Shown: in pieces, positions 8,207 to 15,152 of the stretch
Position numbering within the stretch: the first letter of the stretch is position 1
How the letters are laid out: every line of letters begins with the position of its first letter
Made by a program: the position numbers and the translations under genes
Notes under the pieces: model-generated
The model's input: the letters and a program-made list of their open reading frames with translations, nothing else
Told to the model about the DNA's origin: nothing
Databases searched by the model: none
Source: Chloroflexota bacterium
GTDB taxonomy: Bacteria > Chloroflexota > UBA6077 > JACCZL01
Assembly (NCBI GenBank): GCA_020850535.1
Contig: JADZEM010000124.1
Span: forward strand, 1-36,802
Length of the DNA: 36,802 bases
Direction: 5' to 3'

Positions 8207-8423
8207 CAGGGCGATTGCACGTTGGGCTTGCCGTGCAGCGTCGTCGGGGCTTGAAAGCCCCGCCTACCATCCTGCAGTCGCTTCGCGACGCCCCAGTCTC
8301 ACCCGTCGATGCTCTGCCCGGTGCCCGTCGCGCAGCGACGGAACGACTGTAGGCGGGGGTTTCAACCCCCGCCTGCGCGTTTCGCGACGGTGTGGGAACA
8401 CCGACGAACATGCAATCGCCCTG
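8207..8423. mobile_element. MITE-like element with 13-bp terminal inverted repeats
   Basis: CAGGGCGATTGCA at 8207-8219 is exactly inverted as TGCAATCGCCCTG at 8411-8423. Inside, a second inverted pair marks 8246-8373: the left side has GGGGCTTGAAAGCCCC then GCCTAC, the right side GTAGGCGGGG then GTTTCAACCCCC. An 11-bp direct repeat CCAGGCAACAC lies at 8197-8207 and 8424-8434, at the outer edges, resembling a target duplication. A solo copy of the right end, ATGCAATCGCCCTG, occurs at 7237-7250 just after the chaperone gene. There the similarity continues into AACACCCC, so part of the apparent target duplication may belong to the element. No coding capacity. Confidence 0.65.
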
Positions 8424-8438
8424 CCAGGCAACACCCCA

Positions 8439-8598
8439 TTGTCATCCTGAGTGGAGCGAGCTTGCGAGCGGAACGAAGGATCTCACCCGCTGGCGCGACA
8501 CTCGACGGTCGGCGGGCGAGGTGCACGTTGACGGCCAACAGGTAGCACAAGCGTTGACGGTCGGCGGGTGAGGTCCTTCGCCCCGCTCAGGATGACAA
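8439..8598. repeat. TCATCCTGAG-family element with 13-bp terminal inverted repeats
   Basis: TTGTCATCCTGAG (8439-8451) is exactly inverted as CTCAGGATGACAA (8586-8598), bounding a 160-bp element. The interior contains diverged direct copies of a GTTGACGGTCGGCGGG-like box (one near 8495-8520, one near 8553-8571) followed by GTGAGGTCCTTCG. A related partial copy lies at 14-123 and a minimal hairpin version at 32346-32374. No open frame suggests a protein. Confidence 0.75.
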
Positions 8599-8645
8599 AT
8601 GGGGGTCGCGACCTCTCCTCAGCGCTTCTCTGACCGTCTGCCGAC

Positions 8646-10592
8646 CTACACCACTGTCGGGCTGGTTACCGGTGCAGCAGTGGACAGGGTGAGCGAGGAC
8701 GGTGGCACAGCCGGGCCGCTCGCCTCGACGTCGGCCGGCGTCAGTGCGAGGTGGCGCTCCAGGAAGTCCGCCACCTGAGGGTAGGCTGTCAGCCGATTCT
8801 TCAGCTTCGCCAGCCCGTGCCCCTCGTCCTCGTAGCGCAGGTACTCCACCGTCCGCCCGCGCGACTTGAGCGTCTGGACGATCTGCTCGGCCTCGTGGAT
8901 CGGGACGCGCGGATCGTTCGCCCCGTGGATCACCATCAGCGGCGCGACGATCCTGTCTGCCTTGTGGATCGGGGAGATCGCTTCCAGCACGGCGCGGTCG
9001 TGGGCCAGCGAGCCGTACTCGACCTCCCGATGATGCCGCCGCCACGGGCCGGTGTTCTCCAGGAACGTCACGAAGTTGGCGATGCCGACGATGTCCACGC
9101 CAGCCGCCCACAACTCCGGGTTCTCGGTGAGAGCCGCCAGCACCATGTAGCCGCCGTAGCTCGCGCCCATCACCGCGAGCCGCCGCGGATGGGCCAGCCC
9201 GGCCCGGGCCGCCCAGCGCGCCGCCTCTGCGAGATCGCGGACGGAGTCTGGGCGTAGCGCGACGTCGTCCAGGTGGACGTACGGCGTCCCGTAGCCGAGA
9301 CTGCCGCGCACGTTCGGCGCAACCACCACAAAGCCCCGGTGGACGAAGTACTGGATGACGCCGTTATACATCGTCCGAATCTGCGACTCCGGGCCGCCGT
9401 GCATGTAGAAGAGGGCCGGGGCCGTGCCGTCCGCCGTGTGTTCGTGCGGCCGGTAGACGAAGGCCGGGATCTCGCGGCCGTCGAACGTCGGGTAGTGGAC
9501 CAACTCGGCCGGGGCCAGGCGGTCCAGGTCGAGGCCGCCGGCCCAGGTGTCCGTCACCCGGCGCGGCGCACCGTCGGTCTGCACCGTCTCGGGCGTGGCA
9601 ACGTAGAGGCTGGCCGGCCGGTCCGCCGCCGAGAAGGTGAATGCCAGCTGCCGGCCGTCCGGCGACCAGGAGAACGTTGGCAGCCACTTGTACGGCTCGT
9701 AGGCCTGCCCAGTCGGGATCGGGATGGCCGTCTCCTGGCCGGTCGCCATCTCGTGGACCCAGACCTCGGAGTAGCCGTCCACGTTGATCTGATAGGCGAT
9801 CTTGCTCCCGTCCGGAGCGACGGCGACGTCGTCGATGTCCCAGTCCGGGCAGGCCAGCCAGCGGAGGCTGCCCGTGTCCGTGTCGAGGGCGGCCAGCCCC
9901 AGGAAGTCGCGCCCCTGGTCCGTGACGCAGTAGGCGGTCCGGCTGTCCGCGCCCCAGGCAAGCTGGCGGTAACGGGCCGGGGTGGGTGCGGCCGGGGTGT
10001 GGCCGGCCGTCAGGCGGCGGGCCACGCCGCTCGCCAGTTCAAGGACGTACACCGCGTGCTCCCAGGCCGAGCCGGCCTCCTGGAGCAGCAGCCGCGCGCC
10101 ATCTGGCGAGACGCCGCAGGCGTAGTAGGCGCCCTCTTCCTGGCCCTCGCCGGGGAAGACGTGGCGGCGCTCGCCCGTTTCAACGTCCAGCAGGTAGGCG
10201 TCGAAGAAGCGGGCGTTGCGCTCGTTGGAGGCGTAGGCGATCTGCCGCCCGTTCGGGTGCCACCCGCCGAACTGGTGGATCGCGTCGGGCATGTGGGTGA
10301 GCAGGCGCGGCGTCACGCCGGGCCGCTCGATCAGTGAGAGCTGGGTGCGCTCGTTGCCGCCCACGTCGGCGGCCACGACCAGTCGCTCGGAGCCGGGGCC
10401 GGGCCAGGCGCCCGTCACCCGGTCGAACGAGACGCCGACCGGCTCCGGCCAGCGCCCTTCAGCGTCGAGTCGGACGGACCACAGGCCAGGCGCACCAGTC
10501 AGGTCGGACAGGAAGAACAGCCGTGTGCCGTCCTGGCTGAAGCGCGGCCCGAAGGCCGAGCGCGCGCTGAGAAACTGATCAAGTCGATACAT
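8646..10592 (-). CDS. S9 family peptidase (acylaminoacyl-peptidase/prolyl oligopeptidase type), 648 aa
   Basis: This is a serine peptidase with an N-terminal beta-propeller (about residues 1-370, with TolB/WD-like strands such as FSQDGTRLFFLS and VSPDGARLLLQEAG) and a C-terminal alpha/beta-hydrolase. The triad is readable: S478 in GASYGGYM, D560 in HGANDPRVP and H592 in DEGHGLAKL. Such enzymes cleave short peptides or N-acylated residues in the cytoplasm; no signal peptide is present. The ATG at 10592 is chosen because MYRLDQFLSARSAFGPRFS opens the propeller; 15 upstream in-frame residues are low-complexity. It lies 68 bp after the TPR-CHAT stop on the same strand, so it may be the fourth gene of the sigma/CHAT operon. 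No terminator is visible between them. Confidence 0.88.
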   Translation of the reverse strand: MYRLDQFLSARSAFGPRFSQDGTRLFFLSDLTGAPGLWSVRLDAEGRWPEPVGVSFDRVTGAWPGPGSERLVVAADVGGNERTQLSLIERPGVTPRLLTHMPDAIHQFGGWHPNGRQIAYASNERNARFFDAYLLDVETGERRHVFPGEGQEEGAYYACGVSPDGARLLLQEAGSAWEHAVYVLELASGVARRLTAGHTPAAPTPARYRQLAWGADSRTAYCVTDQGRDFLGLAALDTDTGSLRWLACPDWDIDDVAVAPDGSKIAYQINVDGYSEVWVHEMATGQETAIPIPTGQAYEPYKWLPTFSWSPDGRQLAFTFSAADRPASLYVATPETVQTDGAPRRVTDTWAGGLDLDRLAPAELVHYPTFDGREIPAFVYRPHEHTADGTAPALFYMHGGPESQIRTMYNGVIQYFVHRGFVVVAPNVRGSLGYGTPYVHLDDVALRPDSVRDLAEAARWAARAGLAHPRRLAVMGASYGGYMVLAALTENPELWAAGVDIVGIANFVTFLENTGPWRRHHREVEYGSLAHDRAVLEAISPIHKADRIVAPLMVIHGANDPRVPIHEAEQIVQTLKSRGRTVEYLRYEDEGHGLAKLKNRLTAYPQVADFLERHLALTPADVEASGPAVPPSSLTLSTAAPVTSPTVV

Positions 10593-10660
10593 CAGCTCGA
10601 TCCCACTCCCCCAACGTGCTCCCCAGCACCCGCTCATGCGGCAGCCCCCACTGCCACCCG

Positions 10661-13600
10661 CTATCGTCCGCTGGTCAGGCCGTCGCCCACCACCACGAAC
10701 GGCGCCCAGAAGTACGGATGGTTGTACTGCTCGCGGATCGCCAGCATCGCCGTCCGCAATGCCTCGGCTGGCGGCGCGCCGTCGCGCAGGCTGCCGTAGA
10801 ACCGCCCCATCAGGCGGGCCGTGCTCTCGTCGCTCACCGTCCAGAGGCTGGCGACCACCGAGGCGCAGCCGGCGCTCAGCAATCCTCTCGTCAGGCCCAT
10901 CACCTCGTCACCGGCCGTGATGCCGCTCACGCCCGTCTCGCAGGCCGAGAGCGTCACCAGTTGCGCGCCCCGCGCCACCTCGGCCAGATCCTTGACCGTC
11001 AGCCAGGCGTCCGCCAGCTTGATCGAGGAGAAGCCGGGGTTGTCGGCGCGGAAGACGCCGTGCGTCGCCAGGTGGAGCACGTCGAAGGTTCCGGCGTGCC
11101 GCTTGAGTACCCTGGATGTCGCGCGCGGCCCCTGGGCCACCTTCGCCGAATCCCAGGTTGCACTGACGGCCGCAACCTCTTCGGGGACGGACGGCAGGCT
11201 CGGATCGTCGATCCCGACGACCATCGCCCGGTCGCCGATGGGGCGTGCCACGCCCCGGCAGACGTGCAGCACGGCGGCGCTCGGCGCGACGGTGATGGCG
11301 TACCGGTCGATCAGGTAGCCCGCGCCGTCGTGGAAGGCGTGGAACGGCAGGCCGTGCAGCGCCCCGTGCGGCACCACGATCAGCGAGTCGCCCTCGCGCA
11401 GGAGGTCTTCGACCGGGCCGACGATCAGGGTGTAAAGCTGATTGAGGCAGCGGTCGATGCCCTTTCGCAGCATCTCGAGCTTGCTCATCACGTACCCGGT
11501 GCCGAGCGCGCACTTGCCGATCTGGAAGCTGAGCTTGTCCACCAGCGCTTCGGCCTCGTCGAGTGGCGCGACCGGCCGCAGCTCGACCTCCGCGCCGCGC
11601 CGCACGAACGCCACCAGCTCCTGCCCGACGCTGTAGTACTCGATCAGGACATGGTTCTCTGGGAGGGGCGTCTCGGCCAGCGCCACCTGATCGACGTGCC
11701 CCCCGTTGCCGGCCGCCGGCCGCTCGCTGCCGCCGGCCAGCTCGAGCTGCCGAGCCGCCCGCGCCAGGGCCGCCTCGAGGTCGGCAATCGAGTCGCCGGT
11801 GCCGGACCTGGGCGACTGCGCCAGGGCGTCGCCGGTCGGGGCCACGTTCCCTTCGTAGGCCGCGAGGTAGGCCGCGCTCAACTGGGTGCGGAGGTCGCGG
11901 ACCCGCTGGGCCAGCCGCGACGCTTTCGTGCGCCGCGACCTGGCCGGTCCGCTTGCGCCGGCCAGCACGTCGTCCAGCAGCGCCCGCGACTTCGACCGCT
12001 CGACGTACCGGTACGCCTCGGCCACGGACTCCGGCGACGGCTCGCGCACCAGCAGCCCGACCAGCCGCTCGTAGACGTCAGCCTTGTCGGTCAGGAAGGC
12101 GACTTTCAGCTCGGCGGCCACGGCCCGCGAGCGGACGGCTTCCAGGTGCTCGACGGCCTTGCGGTAGCTTTCGGCGGCCTCGGCCGGCGAGGCGGACTCG
12201 AGCAGCGCCCCGAGCGCCTCGTGCGCCTGGAACAGCAGGTGATCGGCGTTGAGGGTGCTGGCGGCGTCGCGGGCGCGCTCGTAGCAGGCGGTGGCCTGCT
12301 CCAGATCCCCGAGCAGCGCCAGCACTGCCCCCTCGACCAGCAGGCCGAAGGCCGCACGGTCGAGCGCGCCGGCCCCTTCGAGCGAGCCGGTCGCGGCGCG
12401 GCACCCGTCGAGGTGCTGCAACAATTCGTCGGCGTTCACGGATTCCGGGGCCAGCGTGGCTGTCCGCGTCAGCAGGCCGGCCTCCTGGAGCCGCGCCGAG
12501 TCTTCCCAGAGACGGTTGCCCATCTCGCCGAAGATGGCGCGGGCCTCAGCGGTGTGCGCCCGGGCGAGATCCACGTCGCCGGCCGCCTCGGCCAGCCGCC
12601 CAGCCCAGAGCAGCGCCTGCCCCAGCTCGAACGGCATGCTCAGCCGCCGCAGCCCCTCGATGGCCCGCTCGGCCGCCGCGCTGGACTCCTCGCGGAGGTT
12701 CAGCGCGATGCAGGCCGGCAGCATCTCAAGGTCGACCAGCCGGGCGCCCCGGTCGACGCCCAGGCTCTCGTAGATCTGGCCGGACTCGGTCAGCGCCTGG
12801 AGCGCCCGGCCGTAGTCGCCACGCCGATACGAGAGGATGCCGATGTTCATCAGCGTCAGCGCGACCTCGGTCTGGAGACCGAGCTGCCGGCGGATGCGCT
12901 CGGCGGCCCGCAGGTGGCTCAGCGCCTCCTCATACTGCCCGAGATCGACCAGCACATTGCCGAGGTTCTGCTCGACGTCCGCCAGGAACGAGCGCTCGCC
13001 CAGGCGGCGGAACTCGTTGCGGGCGTCGCGGTAGGCGCGGGCGGCGTCGCGCAGGCGGCCCATCGGGCGGTAGAGCGTCCCGAGGTTCAGCGACTGCTTG
13101 GCCGCCGAGAGGTCGTCGCCGCGCTCCAGGAAGAAGGCGCGGCTGTCCTGGGCCAGCGTGACGGCGTCGTCGTACCGGCCCTTGTAGCGCAGGGCCGTGA
13201 CGTGCCCGACCTGGGTCCGCGCGGTCTCGGCGGGCAGCCCGAGCGCGTCGAAGCGTGACTCGGCCTCTTCGTACTGCTGGATGGCGTCGTCGTACTGGCC
13301 CAGAAAGCGCAGGGCGTGCGCGTGCGAGCGCATCGCCCGGGCGATGCCTTCGGCGCAGTCGGCGGCCCGCTCCTGGGTCAGCCAGGATGAGGCCGTCTCC
13401 AGCCCGAGGCACGGGTTGCTGCGGTTGAGCTTGTCGATCGAGGCGGCCGTCGCGGTCCACTGCTGGTAGCGCTGGGCGTGCAGCGCTTCGGCGTCCTGTA
13501 CGGACTGCCCGGGCGCCACGCAGGCCGGCGTCGGGATGGCCGGCTGCGGCAGCGGGCTGCTCGGAAAATCGACAAAGGTGTGCGGCCGAGGCAGTGGACT

Positions 13601-13762
13601 GAGGATGCCGCGCCGGCTGCCCGAGCGCGTCCGGATCGGGCGGTCCGCCGGGCCATCTCCCCCTCTCCGCGTCGGAGAGGGGGTCGGGGGGTGAGGTCCG
13701 CCCGCGGGGCTGGGGGCGTGAGGTCCGCCCGCCCGGCCGGCAGCCTGAGGTCTCTTTGCCAT
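10661..13762 (-). CDS. TPR-CHAT protein (caspase-like peptidase), 1033 aa
   Basis: The protein has three parts. Residues 1-80 are Pro/Gly/Arg-rich and disordered-looking. Residues about 105-560 are tandem tetratricopeptide repeats (e.g. ALRFLGQYDDAIQQYEEAES, NLGNVLVDLGQYEEALSHLR). The C-terminal ~270 residues are a CHAT domain (caspase HetF associated with TPRs). The peptidase dyad is intact: H901 in LHLATHGVF and C941 in TLSACETG; the domain closes with WTVSDEST and NHPYFWAPFVVVG. CHAT domains are clan CD cysteine peptidases that cut partner proteins; the TPRs are usually the sensor or docking part. The start is 2 bp after the stop of the 123-aa gene, with AGGAG about 13 nt upstream. A palindromic repeat is read in frame as residues 23-35. 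Partner genes are an ECF sigma factor and the 123-aa protein, suggesting proteolytic signalling to transcription. Confidence 0.92.
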   Translation of the reverse strand: MAKRPQAAGRAGGPHAPSPAGGPHPPTPSPTRRGGDGPADRPIRTRSGSRRGILSPLPRPHTFVDFPSSPLPQPAIPTPACVAPGQSVQDAEALHAQRYQQWTATAASIDKLNRSNPCLGLETASSWLTQERAADCAEGIARAMRSHAHALRFLGQYDDAIQQYEEAESRFDALGLPAETARTQVGHVTALRYKGRYDDAVTLAQDSRAFFLERGDDLSAAKQSLNLGTLYRPMGRLRDAARAYRDARNEFRRLGERSFLADVEQNLGNVLVDLGQYEEALSHLRAAERIRRQLGLQTEVALTLMNIGILSYRRGDYGRALQALTESGQIYESLGVDRGARLVDLEMLPACIALNLREESSAAAERAIEGLRRLSMPFELGQALLWAGRLAEAAGDVDLARAHTAEARAIFGEMGNRLWEDSARLQEAGLLTRTATLAPESVNADELLQHLDGCRAATGSLEGAGALDRAAFGLLVEGAVLALLGDLEQATACYERARDAASTLNADHLLFQAHEALGALLESASPAEAAESYRKAVEHLEAVRSRAVAAELKVAFLTDKADVYERLVGLLVREPSPESVAEAYRYVERSKSRALLDDVLAGASGPARSRRTKASRLAQRVRDLRTQLSAAYLAAYEGNVAPTGDALAQSPRSGTGDSIADLEAALARAARQLELAGGSERPAAGNGGHVDQVALAETPLPENHVLIEYYSVGQELVAFVRRGAEVELRPVAPLDEAEALVDKLSFQIGKCALGTGYVMSKLEMLRKGIDRCLNQLYTLIVGPVEDLLREGDSLIVVPHGALHGLPFHAFHDGAGYLIDRYAITVAPSAAVLHVCRGVARPIGDRAMVVGIDDPSLPSVPEEVAAVSATWDSAKVAQGPRATSRVLKRHAGTFDVLHLATHGVFRADNPGFSSIKLADAWLTVKDLAEVARGAQLVTLSACETGVSGITAGDEVMGLTRGLLSAGCASVVASLWTVSDESTARLMGRFYGSLRDGAPPAEALRTAMLAIREQYNHPYFWAPFVVVGDGLTSGR
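13659..13696. repeat. palindromic CCCCCTCTCC repeat inside the TPR-CHAT reading frame
   Basis: CCCCCTCTCC (13659-13668) and GGAGAGGGGG (13674-13683) form a 10-bp stem with a 5-nt loop, followed by TCGGGGGGTGAGG to 13696. This is the same sequence family as the arms of the big hairpin at 20556-20732. Here it is translated as part of the Pro/Arg-rich N-terminus of the CHAT protein (residues 23-35). Confidence 0.8.
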
Positions 13763-13764
13763 GC

Positions 13765-14136
13765 CTATGCGGCTCCTGCCAGCGCCGTGCCGATGTCGAA
13801 CGGCGGCACGATGATCAGCATGTCGCCGGCCTGTGCCCAGAAGCCGCAGCGCACAGCCAGCCCCTGCACCAGCTTGAAGCGGCCCTCGAGGTCCGTCTCG
13901 GTTGAGACGCCGTCCTCCAGGGAGATGATGGCGGCCGGGACCGGCTCGCCATCGGCCAGCAGCTGCCCGGCCAGCCGCAGCCAGCCGGCCGCTTCGCCGG
14001 CCACGACTTCCAGCACGATCTCGTACTCGGCTGCCGTGAACAGCAGACGGCGCTCATGGCCGCGCACCGTACGGACGCCGTACGGCAGCGAGACGGTCTG
14101 GGTGTCGTACAGCACTTCAGCGGTCAGCGAGGGCAT
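13765..14136 (-). CDS. small beta-rich protein between ECF sigma and CHAT genes, 123 aa
   Basis: I do not recognise a named family. The sequence looks like one compact beta domain: GVRTVRGHERRLLFTAAEYE, then LRLAGQLLADGEPVPAA, a LEDGVSTETDLEGRFKLVQG hairpin, and a final GDMLIIVPP strand. The G-x-x-x-DGEPVP and D-x-x-G-x-F pattern is that of carboxypeptidase-regulatory-like/Ig-like domains. There is no signal peptide or transmembrane segment. The ATG at 14136 overlaps the sigma gene by 20 nt and has GGGAG 7-8 nt upstream; its stop is 2 bp from the CHAT start. This tight coupling puts it where an anti-sigma factor is often encoded. It may bind or inhibit the sigma factor, or be a CHAT substrate; neither is shown. 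A paralogue lies at 7382-7975. Confidence 0.8.
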   Translation of the reverse strand: MPSLTAEVLYDTQTVSLPYGVRTVRGHERRLLFTAAEYEIVLEVVAGEAAGWLRLAGQLLADGEPVPAAIISLEDGVSTETDLEGRFKLVQGLAVRCGFWAQAGDMLIIVPPFDIGTALAGAA

Positions 14137-14722
14137 CGCGCAACTCCCGAAAACACCTTCCTCGGATCGGTCCGATGCTGTTGGCCGAGCAGCCCAGCTC
14201 CTGGGCGATCTCGGCGTAGGAGACGGTCTCGTCAAAGAAGAGGGCCTTGAGCAGCTTCCGGCAGCGCGGCGAGAGCGTGGCGAAGGCCGCCCGCACCCGC
14301 AGGCTGGTCTCCCGCTCGATGGCGTCGTGCTCGGGGTCCGCGGCCGGGTCCACCATGATGTCGAGCGCGCCATCCGGCTGCTGGCTCTCGTGGCGGCGCG
14401 CCAGCCGCTTGCGGGCGTCCCAGGCGGTTCGGCCGGCCGTCGTGACGAGCCATGGCCCGAGGCGTTCTTGCGAACGGACGCTCGCAAGACTGCGCCAGAG
14501 TGCGACCCAGACATCCTGGAAGGCGTCGGCGGCCTCTTCGGCCGGCAGGTGGTAGCGGCGGATCACCGCTTCGACCAGCCGCGCGTACCGCCCGATCAGC
14601 TCGTGCCAGGCGGCGTCGTCGCCGTCGAGGCAGCGTCCGACCAGCTCGCCGTCGTCTGCGGCGTGGGCGGCAGCGCCGGGGACGGGCAGGCTGGATGGCG
14701 GCTGCACGGACTCTGCACGCAT
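14117..14722 (-). CDS. ECF-type sigma-70 factor, 201 aa
   Basis: This is a short sigma factor with region 2 (about residues 25-95: DGDDAAWHELIGRYARLVEA, AADAFQDVWVALWRSL) and region 4 (about residues 145-200: FATLSPRCRKLLKALFF, YAEIAQELGCSANSIGPIRG). It recruits RNA polymerase to a small regulon. The ATG at 14722 is chosen because GGGGAGGAGGAG lies just upstream; the GTG at 14773 has no ribosome site. No transmembrane anti-sigma gene follows. Instead the next genes, overlapping or nearly touching, are the 123-aa beta protein and the TPR-CHAT peptidase. Control by proteolysis or by the beta protein is the natural guess. No clear autoregulated promoter could be picked out upstream. Confidence 0.88.
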   Translation of the reverse strand: MRAESVQPPSSLPVPGAAAHAADDGELVGRCLDGDDAAWHELIGRYARLVEAVIRRYHLPAEEAADAFQDVWVALWRSLASVRSQERLGPWLVTTAGRTAWDARKRLARRHESQQPDGALDIMVDPAADPEHDAIERETSLRVRAAFATLSPRCRKLLKALFFDETVSYAEIAQELGCSANSIGPIRGRCFRELRDALADR

Positions 14723-15152
14723 GCGCTGCTCCTCCTCCCCCACAGGACGCTCTTCCAGGTGCGCGGCGGACACTGGCGGACTGAGTGGTGTGTGCGACGA
14801 CGTCGAGCCTGCGCCACCCCTGCGCTACGACCCGCACTCCCACAGGTGGAAGCCGACTCGGCATCTTGACGGAAGCCCCAGATGATAGGGACCCATCGAG
14901 CGCCGGCCGCCCTGGCCTCGCGTCACTCCTCCGCATGTCTCAACGCACAGAAGGAGGCCGAAGGGACAGCCACGCCCGATCCATCCTGGCTGCTCCGGCG
15001 AGACTGGCCCAGGATCCCCCCTGTTGAACAGGCACAGGTGCGCCGATACTCAAGAAGGGACTGCGAAAGAGCGATGTCCATCTGGTCACCTTCTGGCGAC
15101 CGGCTCCGTTGGTCTCAAGCAGGGGGCATGGGGACATGGGGAGTGCCGTCTG
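14723..15152. other. divergent intergenic region sigma / GGDEF-EAL, 430 bp
   Basis: I see no credible gene, repeat or clear promoter. The GGDEF-EAL frame is open leftward to a TTG at 15024, so part of this stretch could be coding if that start is used. A TTGACG hexamer at 14866-14871 has no -10 at the proper distance. Confidence 0.5.

Larger units (their letters stand above)
7976..8645. other. gene-free repeat nest, 670 bp
   Basis: This stretch has no credible gene. It holds a MITE-like element (8207-8423) with an inner palindromic pair, and immediately beyond it a TCATCCTGAG-family element (8439-8598). Open frames here are translations of repeats. The part next to the CDS at 7975 (7976-8196) has no feature I can support; an in-frame ATG at 8080 could lengthen that gene. 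Confidence 0.7.

Noticed and set aside
8187-8545. small open frames in the repeat nest
   Set aside because: They are translations of palindromic repeats without ribosome sites or protein-like composition.
8207-8598. insertion sequence with a transposase
   Set aside because: Inverted ends exist but the interior is too short and lacks any DDE or HUH motif; non-autonomous at most.
10616-13258. 880-aa plus-strand open frame opposite the TPR-CHAT gene
   Set aside because: It is the antisense of clearly recognisable TPR and CHAT coding sequence; its Arg/Gly/Gln-rich text has no domain pattern. Long antisense frames are expected at this GC content.
14866-14890. sigma-70 promoter TTGACG for the GGDEF-EAL gene
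   Set aside because: No acceptable -10 hexamer at 16-18 bp; the TGATAG nearby is only 11 bp away.
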